In this document: one piece after another, positions 11,745-21,861 of the stretch
Layout of the letters: every line of letters starts with the position of its first letter
Position numbering within the stretch: the first letter of the stretch is position 1
Assembly (NCBI GenBank): GCA_015179125.1
Contig: WHVA01000073.1
Coordinates: 237,000-300,999, forward strand
Origin: Gautieria morchelliformis
Lineage: Eukaryota; Basidiomycota; Agaricomycetes; Gomphales; Gomphaceae
DNA: 64,000 nucleotides
Reading direction: 5' to 3'
Position numbers and translations under genes: made by a program
Notes under the pieces: generated by a model
What the model was told of the DNA's origin: nothing
The model's input: only the letters and a program-made list of their open reading frames with translations
Databases searched by the model: none

Positions 11745-13157
11745 ATGACTGACGAGTTCATTGATGACGGCGACATAACAATGGAAGTCGACGATGATGA
11801 GGGCGCTGGCGAGCCTGGGGAGTTTGAAGTTAGTGGTGATCCAAGTGCGGAGGACTTTGGAGAAGAGATTATCTACGAGGACTCTTCTATCTCACATTTC
11901 GGAGAACATCAAGGCTCTGTGTTTACCGTCGCAGTCCATCCACTCCAGCCATTAGCTGTCTCCGGTGGCGAGGACGATCTAGGCTACATCTGGAACCTGG
12001 AGGATGGTGAGGTTGTGGTGAAGTTAACGGGCCATTCAGATAGTGTGACGAGCGTGGGTTGGAGCCACGACGGTGAATTAGTTTCAACAGGAGGTATGGA
12101 CGGCAAGGTGCGGGTGTGGAGGAGGGTCAAAAGGGCTACAACAGAAACCGAGGATGCTTGGAAAACCTGGGAGTTTTTGACCGAACTTTCTGGGCCCGAT
12201 GAGGTTATGGTGAGCCATGTGTGTCTAACACCCACGATTGTGACATCATATACCGTGATCAGTGGCTAAGATGGCATCCCAAAGGCTCAGTATTGCTGGT
12301 TGGCTCGAATGATTCGACAGTATGGCTCTGGCAGTGTAAGTTCACCCGTAGGATGGGAATCTCTGTCTACAATGCTCAAGATTGGCAGTGCCATCTGGAA
12401 ATACGATGCAGGTGTTAGCCTCGCATATTGGCCCCGTGAATGCGGGTGGATTCACACAAGACGGTAGGTTCGTTGGTCTTTTCTGTTCTGCACAATCTCT
12501 AACAGTTATGCAAGGCAAAAAGGTGCTGACGGGTTCAGAGTGCCTCTTATTGACAACTCCTACCTCCGACGCCCCTCTCCTGAAGCTAACGCCAACAGAT
12601 GCGCGGTTTGCGCTTGAGGGTGGCATAACCTCGCTAGCCGTAAATCCGTCTAACACCCTCGCTGTTGTGGGCGGCGCAGATGGCGGCGTTCGGGTTGTCT
12701 CATTGAGTAAGGGTGATGTAGTAGGCAGTCTGGAGGGTCATAAAGAGGCCGAAAGTATTGAAGGTGTCGCATGGATGGAGTTTGCCGGCACAGAGGTTGC
12801 TGTAACCGGTGGAACGGACGGAAAGGTTTGTGTGTGGGACACAGGAACTATGCGGCTACGAACTACACTAGAGCACTCAGTAAGCGCCACATTTGTCTCA
12901 CTTATTTAACCTTACTGTTGTCCTAGGATGCGGTGACATCTCTACATCCACACCCAGCGCCCTCATCGTATCTTCTCACAACATCCAGTGCTGATGAGAC
13001 GCTACGGACGTGGGACGTACGGACAGGCGAGCTGGTGCGGGAGCACAAGGGTCATCACGGGCCGATTTTAGGGTCGTCTTTAGGGACAGTTAATGGGAAA
13101 GTGGTCGTTGTGAGTGCAGGGGACGATGGTATGTGCTTAGTTTTCGCAGCAGAGTAG
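11745..13157 (+). CDS. SQT1: SQT1/AAMP WD40 protein, ribosome-assembly chaperone
   Basis: Five exons, 11745-12209, 12263-12335, 12389-12463, 12515-12879 and 12927-13157, encode 402 residues. An acidic N-terminus (EFIDDGDITMEVDDDEG) precedes a single WD40 propeller, as in yeast Sqt1 and animal AAMP. Repeats include VAVHPLQPLAVSGGEDDLG-IW, WSHDGELVSTGGMDGKVRVW, LRWHPKGSVLLVGSNDSTVW, VTGGTDGKVCVWD and TTSSADETLRTWDVRTGEL. Sqt1 binds nascent uL16 (Rpl10) and helps load it on the 60S subunit. The ATG at 11745 is preferred over one 27 codons upstream because the acidic tail starts there. The next gene starts only 53 bp after the stop codon. Confidence 0.9.
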
Positions 13158-13209
13158 TAGATATTGCGCAACGAAGCAGTATGATCTGATATTATAGTAA
13201 TATTGATCT

Positions 13210-13917
13210 ATGGTCTCGGCATATCGGCAGGAGACAATGACCTCCATCACTGCAGAGGCAACGACACTCTTGTCGCAGCTGTATTCCGACAAATCTTCCT
13301 GGGCGAGTCTGACGGGGTTCACGCCCCCCTCCGTCGGGTTCGACGACAGCAACATGCGTCGCCGCTATCTCGCACTTCTCGCGCTGCATGCGTCGCATGC
13401 TCCGCACTCCGACGAGCAAGAGTCGCTCATTGCATATCTACTCGACGAAGAGACTCGGTATCATCAGCACTTTGATAATTACCGTACCTCCATCTCTCTC
13501 GCAGCATACCTCAGCGCGACACGTGTCCGCAAGCCCAGCTGCCTCTGGGGGATCTGGGTGACCCGACAGACTAATTTTGATGCATCGAGATGCGTGGATG
13601 TGCACTACATGTACTATGCGGCAGGCTCGCTAGACGGTGCGGAGTCCTACGTGCAGAACTGCACGGACATTAGAGAGGTGGTGGGAGAGGGCGAGGGCAG
13701 AATGGGGTGGTGGTTATGGATGCTCGAAGACCATGGAGGTGACGAGGCGAAGGCATTGGAGGCTTTGAAGAAGGATGTTTGTGCACGCATAGAGCATGAT
13801 CGCAAGTATGGCGTGACAGATGATGCTGTCCAGGCGTTCGTGGAAGGGTCATGGCGCGGGGACACACAGTCATGGTCAGAGTCGTTGCTCCCTGAGGAAG
13901 TTTGGTCTTTGCAGTGA
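13210..13917 (+). CDS. Hypothetical protein, single exon
   Basis: A 235-codon uninterrupted frame starts at 13210; a second Met ten codons later (MTSITAEATT) is an equally good start. The product is soluble and mixed helical, Trp- and Tyr-rich, with an acidic C-terminal half (EDHGGDEAKALEALKKD). I recognise no family. It follows SQT1 on the same strand by 53 bp and converges on the second UPF0014 gene. Codon composition matches the neighbouring genes, so it is probably real. No function is claimed. Confidence 0.6.
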   Translation: MVSAYRQETMTSITAEATTLLSQLYSDKSSWASLTGFTPPSVGFDDSNMRRRYLALLALHASHAPHSDEQESLIAYLLDEETRYHQHFDNYRTSISLAAYLSATRVRKPSCLWGIWVTRQTNFDASRCVDVHYMYYAAGSLDGAESYVQNCTDIREVVGEGEGRMGWWLWMLEDHGGDEAKALEALKKDVCARIEHDRKYGVTDDAVQAFVEGSWRGDTQSWSESLLPEEVWSLQ

Positions 13918-14119
13918 CCAGGAAGAAATCAGAAAACCGGTGGCAGGCAGTTTCCGTCTGTTCGGTATGAACTAGTATCTGTGCTATTCATGGTGCAGCG
14001 TACGTGCAGTACTTACAGGTAGCCGTGATCACGTCCACATCAAGGAGCCATATATGGCCTGATATAATTTGGGTTTTCCAACAAAGGTACTGTAAATGTA
14101 AAGTCTATCGCACGAGTCT

Positions 14120-15333
14120 TCAATTCCCTAACAGCCTGGAGTGCTCTTCGCCGCCTTCTGGGTGTCGTTTCCAGAGCTTACTCCAAAACCCACTAACGCC
14201 CGCCAAAACGCCACTCACGATCTTGTCTCGCGTTCTCCAAATAAGGTGTTGTCTCGAGTCAATCCTGTCATCTCTAATGCGATGCTGTGAGTCGATAACT
14301 ACCCCCAAACAAATGACTGTTGTTATGATCGACCCCAGCGCCGTGCTGGCACTGATGCAAAACATTATAACCACTGCGCACATTATTGGTCAATATGTCT
14401 ATACCGACGACTTCGCTTACTTTGTAGCTTGGCGGCCTGATCAACGCTACTTCCACCAAGAAGAGCTCCGGTCATCATGCCTGGAATTGCAATGATGCCG
14501 ATCACACTGCAGGGACCTCTCCAACTTAGACATCACAGCCTTTCTCTTATGCACGGAAGTGCGCACCTCATTTGGTTAACCACAGGGGTGAGTGCGATCA
14601 GGAGGGCTTGTTGCGCTATAGGAATAGAAGCCTCTATTCGCGAAGCCCCAAATGCCAGATATGTTTCGACCTTGTCCCGGTTCTCCTGGAGCTCTCTTAA
14701 TATGGACGTTAAAGCCACCACCATACCGGATATTGTGGAACCAGCAAGCATACCGACAATCGGAACTGCCGTAGAGGTCGTTCTCACTGAGTAATATCAG
14801 TCAAGGATGAGACTCACTATATTGTTCAGGCTGCCAAAATGGCTCCACTGACATCACAAAGCGCGTCGTTATCAAGGATATAGGCAGGGTAGAGACCAAC
14901 ATGGCGAGCAGGACGGCAGGAAACTGTATGAACCATCCGTGGGCCATGATTATTCTGAGAAATGCGAAACAGAAACGCACCATGTTTGTGTATCGCTTCG
15001 AGGACCTATTTACAACAGTTTCAAACGCACCGAGTAGATTGAGCAAGCCTAGTCGCGTTAAGCGGTTCGTGTCAGCTCCTGCATCCCATTCTGAGCTGTG
15101 TCGAACAACGTACAAGCTATTCCAGCGACAGCCCAAGGATTTTGGGCTTCAAAAACACTCCTCAAAACGAGTGCCATGAGACCGAGCTGGATAACACATC
15201 GCACGGCGGAAGTGACCAGCGACGTTCCAATTTTAAGGCCGAACGCAAAGGATATAATCGCGTCAAACGCGATGAATGAGAATGCGAGGGCAATGCTAGA
15301 CCATGTTAGATGGGTATTTGAGCCTTCATCCAT
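14120..15333 (-). CDS. UPF0014/FetB-type membrane permease, copy 2
   Basis: Six exons, 15114-15333, 14981-15048, 14818-14923, 14567-14765, 14421-14506 and 14120-14373, give 310 residues. It matches copy 1 along the whole length (NPWAVAGIACLLNLLGAFE, PIVGMLAGSTISGM, QENRDKVETYLAFGASR, IPGMMTGALLGGSSVDQ, SASTALGSIITTVICLG), with each intron in the same place and phase. The main difference is the C-terminus, which is about 17 residues longer and basic. The N-terminus is four residues shorter. For intron 3 I chose the acceptor at 14765/14766 (52 nt) because the nearer AG would leave a 31-nt intron. Family and likely role are as for copy 1: export-type permease of unknown substrate. The two copies lie 2.6 kb apart with SQT1 and the hypothetical gene between them. 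Confidence 0.88.
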
Positions 15334-15468
15334 CCTGGACGTTATGTAAAAATGTGGTACGGATCCGCGACAGCCAATCAGTGGCTTACTAAATATACCG
15401 TATCTATTATAAACCACAATATTTGCAACGATGGGCGAGTAGGTATACAAGTACATGCTTCATACTAT

Positions 15469-17319
15469 TCAGGAGTTCCCCTTCCGGATTACTTCGGCCA
15501 ATCTTCTGAGAGCTTCACTGACTTGTTCTTCTTCCAGGAGACTAAAAGAGGCCCGGACATATGCAGTCTTGCCACCGTTAGGTAGGAATACAGTACCTGG
15601 CAGAGCGAGGACACCATTCTCCAGGGCCTTCGTGCGTATGAGGGCCTCGGAGTCGCCGCCATCAGCACCTTGGGAAGAGATACGGAGCTTAAACCTTGCA
15701 ACAGAAACAAAGTTGAGCTAAAGTTGATCGCCAGAATAGGATACTTATTCTTCTCACCAGAAAAACATTCCGGCCTCTGGGGTGTCCCAGTCAGCCAGTC
15801 CATCGAGATGCTTCTTCATAGCATGTTCAAACACATCACGCTTCGCGCGGTAAAGCTCAGAGACCTGCTCAGTATGCCGCCGGAAGCCGTCGTATCCCCA
15901 GGCGCACATGAGGGTATGAGTAATGGCTTGGGTCAATGATGAAACTTGCAGGTTCGCGGTCGCAGTATGGGCATCAATTGCGCGGAGCAAGGGGTCGGGT
16001 CCACTGACAGCACCGATTCTGATTCCAGCGCTGAGGATCTTGGAGAAACTATCAAAGCGAAGGACATGACCCGCACGTCCCTCCCCCTGCGCATCTAGGG
16101 CGAAATACGAGGATGGACGGGGACGCGACCCAAAGTACAAGTAATAATAAGGGTCGTCCTCAATAATGAGAATATGGTGTGCTCGAGCGATTTTCAACAC
16201 TTCGAGGCGCCTTTCCAGACTAGCCGTCATTCCGGTAGGGTTGCAGCCATACTGGAATTACGGGTTAAATCCTGGCGGGGATATATCCGCGAAGAACTCA
16301 AAATGACGCACAGGGACAGTGTACAAGATACGTGGTTTTTTCTTTCCAGCAGGCCAATTATCCAACGCATTGCGTAAAGAGCTCGCTGATATACCATTTG
16401 CATCGGTTTCGATCTCTGCCAAGAGAAATAAGTGCTTCTCAAAAACCAGCTATCTGGATACGAACTCACCAATGAGACCACAATGAAGTGACTGGAAAAT
16501 TGGGATGACACCGCTAATCAGGTCAGAGCCGTGTATGAGCGATGTGAATCCTGCTTGAACGGCGAAAGATACTGAACATACGCGTACACGGGAGACTCGA
16601 CGAAAACGGAGTCTCCATCATTAATCAAGACATGAAAAGCCTACGTGCGACATTGAAATCAAATAACATTCCTGCGAAGTATTCGACCACCAACCTTGTA
16701 CAGCAAGTCTTGACTCCCAGCTCCAATACTGACCCGCCAACTCGGGTCCTTCTTACGTCCATGTGAGATTTCTTGAAGACCTGTCATCCATGCCACCAAA
16801 CTGGGTAGACCGCTGGTAGCCGAGTATTGAAGCGCCTCGGACAGAGAGGGCCCTGTGACGGCGTACGAGACTTCTGTACTTGGCTCCGTTGGCGATCGTG
16901 CAGTAAAGGAAAGAGAAGTGATGGGGAAGGTGTTAGGGTTGGGCTTCCCGGCAAGGAGAGATATCATATTCGGTCGCTCTTCCAAGGGAAATAGACTGCG
17001 AACTAGGCAAAATATTCAACTTGCTAAGAAAGTACAGATGGTTGTCATGTATACTTGGGCTAGGACGACGTTCCTTGATAATGGAAACATGGTGGAAGGT
17101 GAGCAGGATGTCATGTACCACTATAAAAGAACTTTACCTTGGCGAGTGTTGACAGAAAAGGCGCATAATACTCATCGGGATAAGAAGATGCTTTGGGTGG
17201 GCTTTCAACATCTGCACCCTAGGGGTGTCTCTATGAGGCGATAAGCTCGATAAGACATAGTAGTCACAACAGACCGCGTCGGGTGCAAGTTCGTGGTGAA
17301 CGGAACTTTGAGCCGTCAT
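15469..17319 (-). CDS. Fold-type I PLP aminotransferase (Aro8/kynurenine-aminoadipate type)
   Basis: Nine exons, 17275-17319, 17138-17218, 17055-17073 (a 19-nt micro-exon), 16695-17002, 16582-16640, 16470-16513, 16312-16415, 15758-16251 and 15469-15694, give 459 residues. Motifs in order are ERPNMISLLAGKPNP, ATSGLPSL, IGAGSQDLLYK, VPYGCNPTGMT, IIEDDPYYYLYFG (the Asp that contacts the pyridine N), the PLP lysine in FDSFSKILSAGIRIG, GMFFWFKL and the C-terminal RASFSLLEEEQ. This subfamily transaminates aromatic amino acids, kynurenine or 2-aminoadipate using 2-oxoglutarate or similar acceptors in the cytosol. The exact substrate cannot be told from sequence. All active-site motifs are present, so it is probably functional. 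Confidence 0.92.
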
Positions 17320-17936
17320 TATACGTTGAACTTGAAGTGCTGAATCTATGCAATCTACCAGTAAGTACTAGCTATAAGCTAGTATCGTACACTGCAATAT
17401 ACGTTTTTCATACCTACAGACCCACAGTATTGTTGAGATAGGCTTTCCAGAACTAGGCACGTGTGAGAACTCGTGCGACCCGTTCGCGTAGTTGTGGCGG
17501 CTTCCGCCCAGACTCCATGTTTAGTTCCTCTTTACCTGGCCACTCACCAGTGGTCTCAGAGGAAAACACTTTCTAAGCAAATGGCCTTTTGGACGCTGTC
17601 AGGCGCGTATATTTTTCGAAAGGAGTCAAACATTTGCCGCACGTGGTCAGAATCAGTAAGTTGGATATATTAACCAATAGGTACTGTAGTCAGCATCGAG
17701 ACTCGGAGGGCATGTCATGGCACCGACGAATCCGGGGGACACTAATCCACCTCCATGCCCTACTCATTAAACACCAGCAGACGGGCACTCTCCAGGAGAT
17801 TTACCAGCCCCATTCTTGGGGGGCCCAATGGGTTATTTTTTGGGACTTCTCGGTTATTTTCGGGACCTCTTCCTTCTCAAGTATGTAGCCCAAAGTTACC
17901 TGACTGTCGTCATCGGACTGCACTCGGTTCTTCGCT
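17320..17936. other. Intergenic region, nothing recognised
   Basis: This region separates the aminotransferase start from the 3' end of the DUF7918 gene. Only short chance frames are seen. It presumably contains the aminotransferase promoter and the DUF7918 3' untranslated region. Confidence 0.45.
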
Positions 17937-19328
17937 TTAGAGCTGGCGAGTCTGGCTTTCTGGCCGAGTCTGGCTCTCTGGCTGGGTCTGGCTTTCTGGC
18001 TGGGTCTGGCTCTCTGGCTGGGCCTGGCTCTCTGGCTGGGTCTGGCTCTCTGGCTGGGTCTGGCTCTCGTCCTTTATCTCTGGCTGGGTCTGGCTCCCGT
18101 CCTTTACTTCCTGCAGGAGGGAGGGAGTCCCAAAGTCTAGGTGAACATCTTCCATGCTGTCTTCAGCTGTTGCACCTTCGATATCCGGCTTTATGTCATC
18201 GATGGATTCTGGCTGGCCACTCCGTTCAGGGGAGGACCGACTTCCATCAGTCTCGAGATTAGTCCTTGCCCTCTTGGCAGGGGGTTCGCTCTCTTTATTT
18301 TCCTTGGGGAGGGACGTCACAAACACAACTTTTGGGAAAGCCCTAACACATTACCTTGTCATTGTCGTTATCCTCATTATCTGAGATTAGGATGACCTCA
18401 TCGTCATCGGCTGGAGAGTTACGCTTATTATTGGGGTTTCGTATAATGCCGGTAGCTCGCAAGAGATCTGGGGCCAAGGTAAAGTCATTTTTTCATTGAA
18501 TGAGACAACGACAGACCTAGGCTCTTGTACTTGAAAAGGAACGTCACGTATGGTCCGGGATTGGCGGCATCATATGGTGCGGTAGTCACTGCTACTGTGC
18601 GGGATGCAGAGGTTCGTTGGCTAGGGCCATAACTAGAGACCGGCGTGTTGGAAACCCTTTTAAAAATGGTCACATGGACACCGTTACTTACGAGGTGCAA
18701 TGACTTCCTAGCTTTTTCGCCTTTTCGTGAATGATTCCTTGTTCTTTAGCCTCATATCCTTTAAACGGGACTTCATCCCCAAGCTTAACGCGTGATATTT
18801 CAATCTTCGTCGAGCTCAGCGAGCGGCAAAAACGATGGCGCGACATTTCAACCCACTTTTATCGTGCCCATTTGGGGTATCTTCGGGTCATTTTTGTTCG
18901 CAACGGTGTCATCGTCTGTTAGAATAGCCGATTGGATCAGAATAAGAGATCAAAATTTGAGGCTTCCCTGTCAAAAGAAGTGTTGAGAATGTGAAGGGCT
19001 TTAGTCGACGGGCGCTGGTCTTAACACCCTTGCGCTCCACTGGTTTTGATCGACCAGGGCGCATAATAGCGGAGGCGACGTCGTGTCCATCGATGAAAAT
19101 GTGCCCAGACGTAGCGATACGCGCTTTACTGTCGTCTTTCCACCATACAGAGAAACTCTAGAAAAGCCTGAGTAGGAAGGACCATGAATGGGGCGCAGGA
19201 CCGACCTGGCCAGCGGTGCTGGCGATCCAGGCGCTGCAAACCGTACCTGCTGCTTCTTCTTGGTAAACAGGAACATATTCTTCGTTGACGGTTATCCAAG
19301 CCGAATAGCCTCGCAGGGATAGGGTCAT
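17937..19328 (-). CDS. DUF7918-type protein with a non-consensus splice donor
   Basis: Seven exons, 19206-19328, 18968-19157, 18857-18915, 18692-18804, 18517-18656, 18355-18467 and 17937-18302, give 367 residues in one frame. Pieces match the basidiomycete DUF7918 layout as I know it: GYSAWITVNEE at the start, SFSVWWKDD, GHIFIDGHDVASAIMRPGR, MGTIKIEISRV, HEKAKKLGSHCTS and PYVTFLFKYKSLDLLRATG. The family is abundant in mushrooms and has no known function. Intron 2 (18916-18967) starts with GG instead of GT (GGAAGC), although its acceptor and reading frame are perfect; a single-base change would explain it and may make the gene non-functional. Intron 4 is only 35 nt. The C-terminal tail is acidic and ends in hexapeptide SQTQPE repeats. 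Confidence 0.72.
17944..18115 (-). repeat. 18-bp tandem repeat encoding SQTQPE units
   Basis: About eight 18-bp units, with a couple of degenerate flanking ones, read on the minus strand as repeated Ser-Gln-Thr-Gln-Pro-Glu in the DUF7918 gene tail. Units differ by a few substitutions (Q to R, T to A). In-frame unit length means copy number can change without a frameshift. Confidence 0.85.
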
Positions 19329-19486
19329 GACTGGTATTGGATGAGATGGTAGAAGGTATGAGGAAGGGTATTATTGTAAGAAAAAGGCAGGACGCGTTGT
19401 CGGGCCGCGTGACGACGCGTTACATTGTGCCAAGGAAAAAGCTTTCAAGGGTCAATATATATTGTTCATAGGCCTGCGTAGACCAT

Positions 19487-19595
19487 GGCACTGTGTCCGA
19501 GTGGTCTAAGGAGTGTGACTCAAGTGAAAACTTGCCCTTATCAAGGGTCTTCTCATCTACGTTTGTAGGCAGGGGTTCGAATCCCCTCGGTGTCA
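19487..19595 (+). tRNA. tRNA-Leu(CAA) with an anticodon-loop intron
   Basis: The acceptor stem GGCACTG (19487-19493) pairs with CGGTGTC (19588-19594), with A as discriminator. The D stem is TCC/GGA. The anticodon CAA is at 19521-19523, followed after G37 by an intron of about 25 nt (19525-19549) containing TTG, which can pair with the anticodon as in yeast tRNA-Leu(CAA). A long variable arm (TCTAC-loop-GTAGG) and a T arm with GGTTCGAAT mark a class II tRNA. One T-T mismatch is present in the anticodon stem. A TTTT tract follows at 19598. Confidence 0.88.
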
Positions 19596-20013
19596 TCCTT
19601 TTGTCGCAGTCTGCACGTCAGATTTATTTCAGTCTTTCACTCCACTTTAGCATTATTTATTGTCGTATAATGGACATGCGTCTCTTTGCGGGCCTGCAGG
19701 TAGGGTTTGAAGCAGAATTTGCTCCACGCGGGGAAGACCTAGCCCCTCCAGTACTTGTAATTTGGGGTCTTCTGATCTAATTGGCAGCACAATCAGACGG
19801 ATTGGCTTAATGTAAGTGGGCAAGTCTGCCCATAATCATATTTATCTTAGGAGCCGCAAATCTGCCCATAATCAACATTATCTTGCGCTGGACGAGCATG
19901 GCCAGCACGGCGCGTATAGGCTAGTCACTCGTGTGGAGGGAGCAGTAATTTATCTATGGTATCCCCTATATAACATGTTGATTGCGTGTGAGAGCGGCAT
20001 GGTATAGAAGTTA
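19596..20013. other. Intergenic region between tRNA-Leu and ORC1
   Basis: The tRNA terminator lies at the left edge. A short direct repeat (TCTGCCCATAATCA) occurs twice, near 19827 and 19861. No gene is seen. Confidence 0.45.
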
Positions 20014-21732
20014 TCATACACCTAATGCATTCTTCCAATTTTGGCCCCCCATATCACTCAGTACCCTCTCCACCTCACCTGCCTCGACATTCAGAATTAC
20101 TCTACGGTCTCCCTGCGGCTTTCGTGATGCCAGGACGCCCTCTTCGACGAGAATCGCACGGGAAGCTGCAAGGGATTCCAGGACCAGACACAGCTCAATA
20201 TTCGTAGGCTTTCTTTTGGGATCATCCTCTCCGGTTAAGATGTTCATGTAGATGAGATGCTGATGCGTAACCTAAGTGGGATCGGCGTAAGAGTAGACCA
20301 TGAGATTTAAATGACTAAACATACGTCCCCCCATCGGATCTCATCCACACCTTCTCTTTTGACGCACTTCAGCAGCGAGGCCAGCATAATCTTCTCATGC
20401 AGACTACAGTCCTGCAGGTATGCGGCCGTAGGGCTGTTTTGCATGGCCGCGATGACCTGCTTGACGTGCACAATTTGGACCAATGGTGCGTTAGTGGAGC
20501 GGATGAACTCTACTGCTCGTCTGTGACGTCCGGTAAGACCCTGCACTGACGCGAAGAACTGAGATAACATGCCTGCAGACATCAAGTATCCGGCGTGCGT
20601 CGCCGCTGACACTAGAGACTTTCATAGCGCCAAATTTAACAGCGTCCTGTTCAAATATTTGTGAACTCAAATTTGCACTGTCTAATCGTGCATGGACAAT
20701 TTTCTGCAGCTGGCCAGTGTTGTAGGGGTGAAAGTTAATTCGGACCATGCCTGCGAATCTCCGGTGGGACAATAAGCAGGTGAATTAACAGTGCAAGTAA
20801 TGCGACGACTCACCGAGCCGACTGCGCACTTTGCCACTCATCACTCTCTCAGGCAAGTCGTGAGTATTCGCCACGGCGATCACAATTAGCTTAGATTTGG
20901 ATAAACTGGGCCAGTTGAAGAAGTTGTATATAACATCCTGTTTTGATGTGACCAGTTGATCAAGTTCGTCCATGAGCACGACGCTAAAGAGTTGGGGTCA
21001 CTGGCATTCGATATTGCCGTGGGGGGACATACTAGGCGCGGCCGGGACCTGCACTCGCTCCTACAGCGAAATATTGGTTTAGTCTCTTGAGTGCCTCTTT
21101 CGAGCTAACCTCGAGATGACCCTCTTCGTCAACGTCATGGCCAGATACTGCCTCCCATAGCAATGCATATGCTGCGGAGGGCTCAGGGATCTTCAAGCCG
21201 TTGATTTCAACATAAGTGAAATGGTTTGTTTCCTGTGAATCAATTAGATTGTGAGATGATAAACGACGGACATGTGGGCTATACACTGCGTTCTGCCATT
21301 GCTCTTAGCTCCTTCACTACCGCATGGACTGTAGCTGTTTTTCCGGTTCCGGGTACACCGGAAATGTCTGTATACGATGCTCAGCATGGCATGGCAGTGC
21401 GTGGAACAGGCCATTTACAAACACAGCCGCCACTTTCTTCTTCCAGTAACCCTAATATTGCACCCATGACTTCAATATATTCATCCTCGCGGCACGGTAA
21501 TGCATCAGGACGTGCACCGACGTGAAGAATATGCATGGCCCTCAACAATGGATCAGATGGTAAGTCTTGGAGGGATGTGGACCCATGCGGCACAGTGGAT
21601 CGGACAAATGAGGGGACACCCTGGAAATGATGAGTTAAGTTAATGGAAAACGTCATAAACGCCGTTCCTTACTTGAGGCCGACGTCTCGCAGAGCGATGG
21701 CGTGCCCTGGGGGTGGTCGATGCGCGAGGCAT
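20014..21732 (-). CDS. ORC1: ORC1-type origin recognition AAA+ ATPase lacking a BAH domain
   Basis: Eight exons, 21673-21732, 21419-21620, 21285-21367, 21033-21232, 20814-20983, 20573-20750, 20325-20520 and 20014-20271, give 448 residues. The AAA+ core shows LRAMHILHVGARPDALPCRE, Walker A YISGVPGTGKTATVHAV, YVEINGLKIPEP, Walker B VVLMDELDQLVTSKQD, IAVANTHDLPERV, SRLGMVRINFHPY (arginine finger region) and SGDARRILDVCRRAVE. A winged-helix domain follows, ending GGQNWKNALGV. These motifs are ORC1-specific rather than Cdc6-like. Fungal ORC1 normally carries an N-terminal BAH domain and linker of several hundred residues. Here the frame begins about 35 residues before the AAA+ domain, and no BAH-like exons are visible upstream. 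Intron 6 uses a GC donor (GCATGT). It may be a shortened paralogue or a gene with a distant or lost 5' part. Confidence 0.85.
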
Positions 21733-21861
21733 ATGTAGCGGTTGAAACGCGTAATGTCACGCATAGTCACATCGCGCATTTCAACCACTCCCTATTTCCA
21801 AGCTTCAAGTATAACACTGAATTTTCCTCATTCATTCTTAGCTCGTAGAGTGTCCTCCACG
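21733..21861. promoter_or_regulatory. Divergent intergenic region between ORC1 and a zinc-motif gene
   Basis: Only 129 bp separate the predicted ORC1 start from the start of the oppositely oriented gene. No BAH-coding frame fits here on the minus strand. It is a candidate shared promoter; no specific binding site was recognised. Confidence 0.35.

Noticed and set aside
14766..14817. Alternative intron 3 in permease copy 2 using the nearer AG
   Set aside because: It would leave a 31-nt intron and insert residues absent from copy 1. The 52-nt version matches copy 1 exactly.
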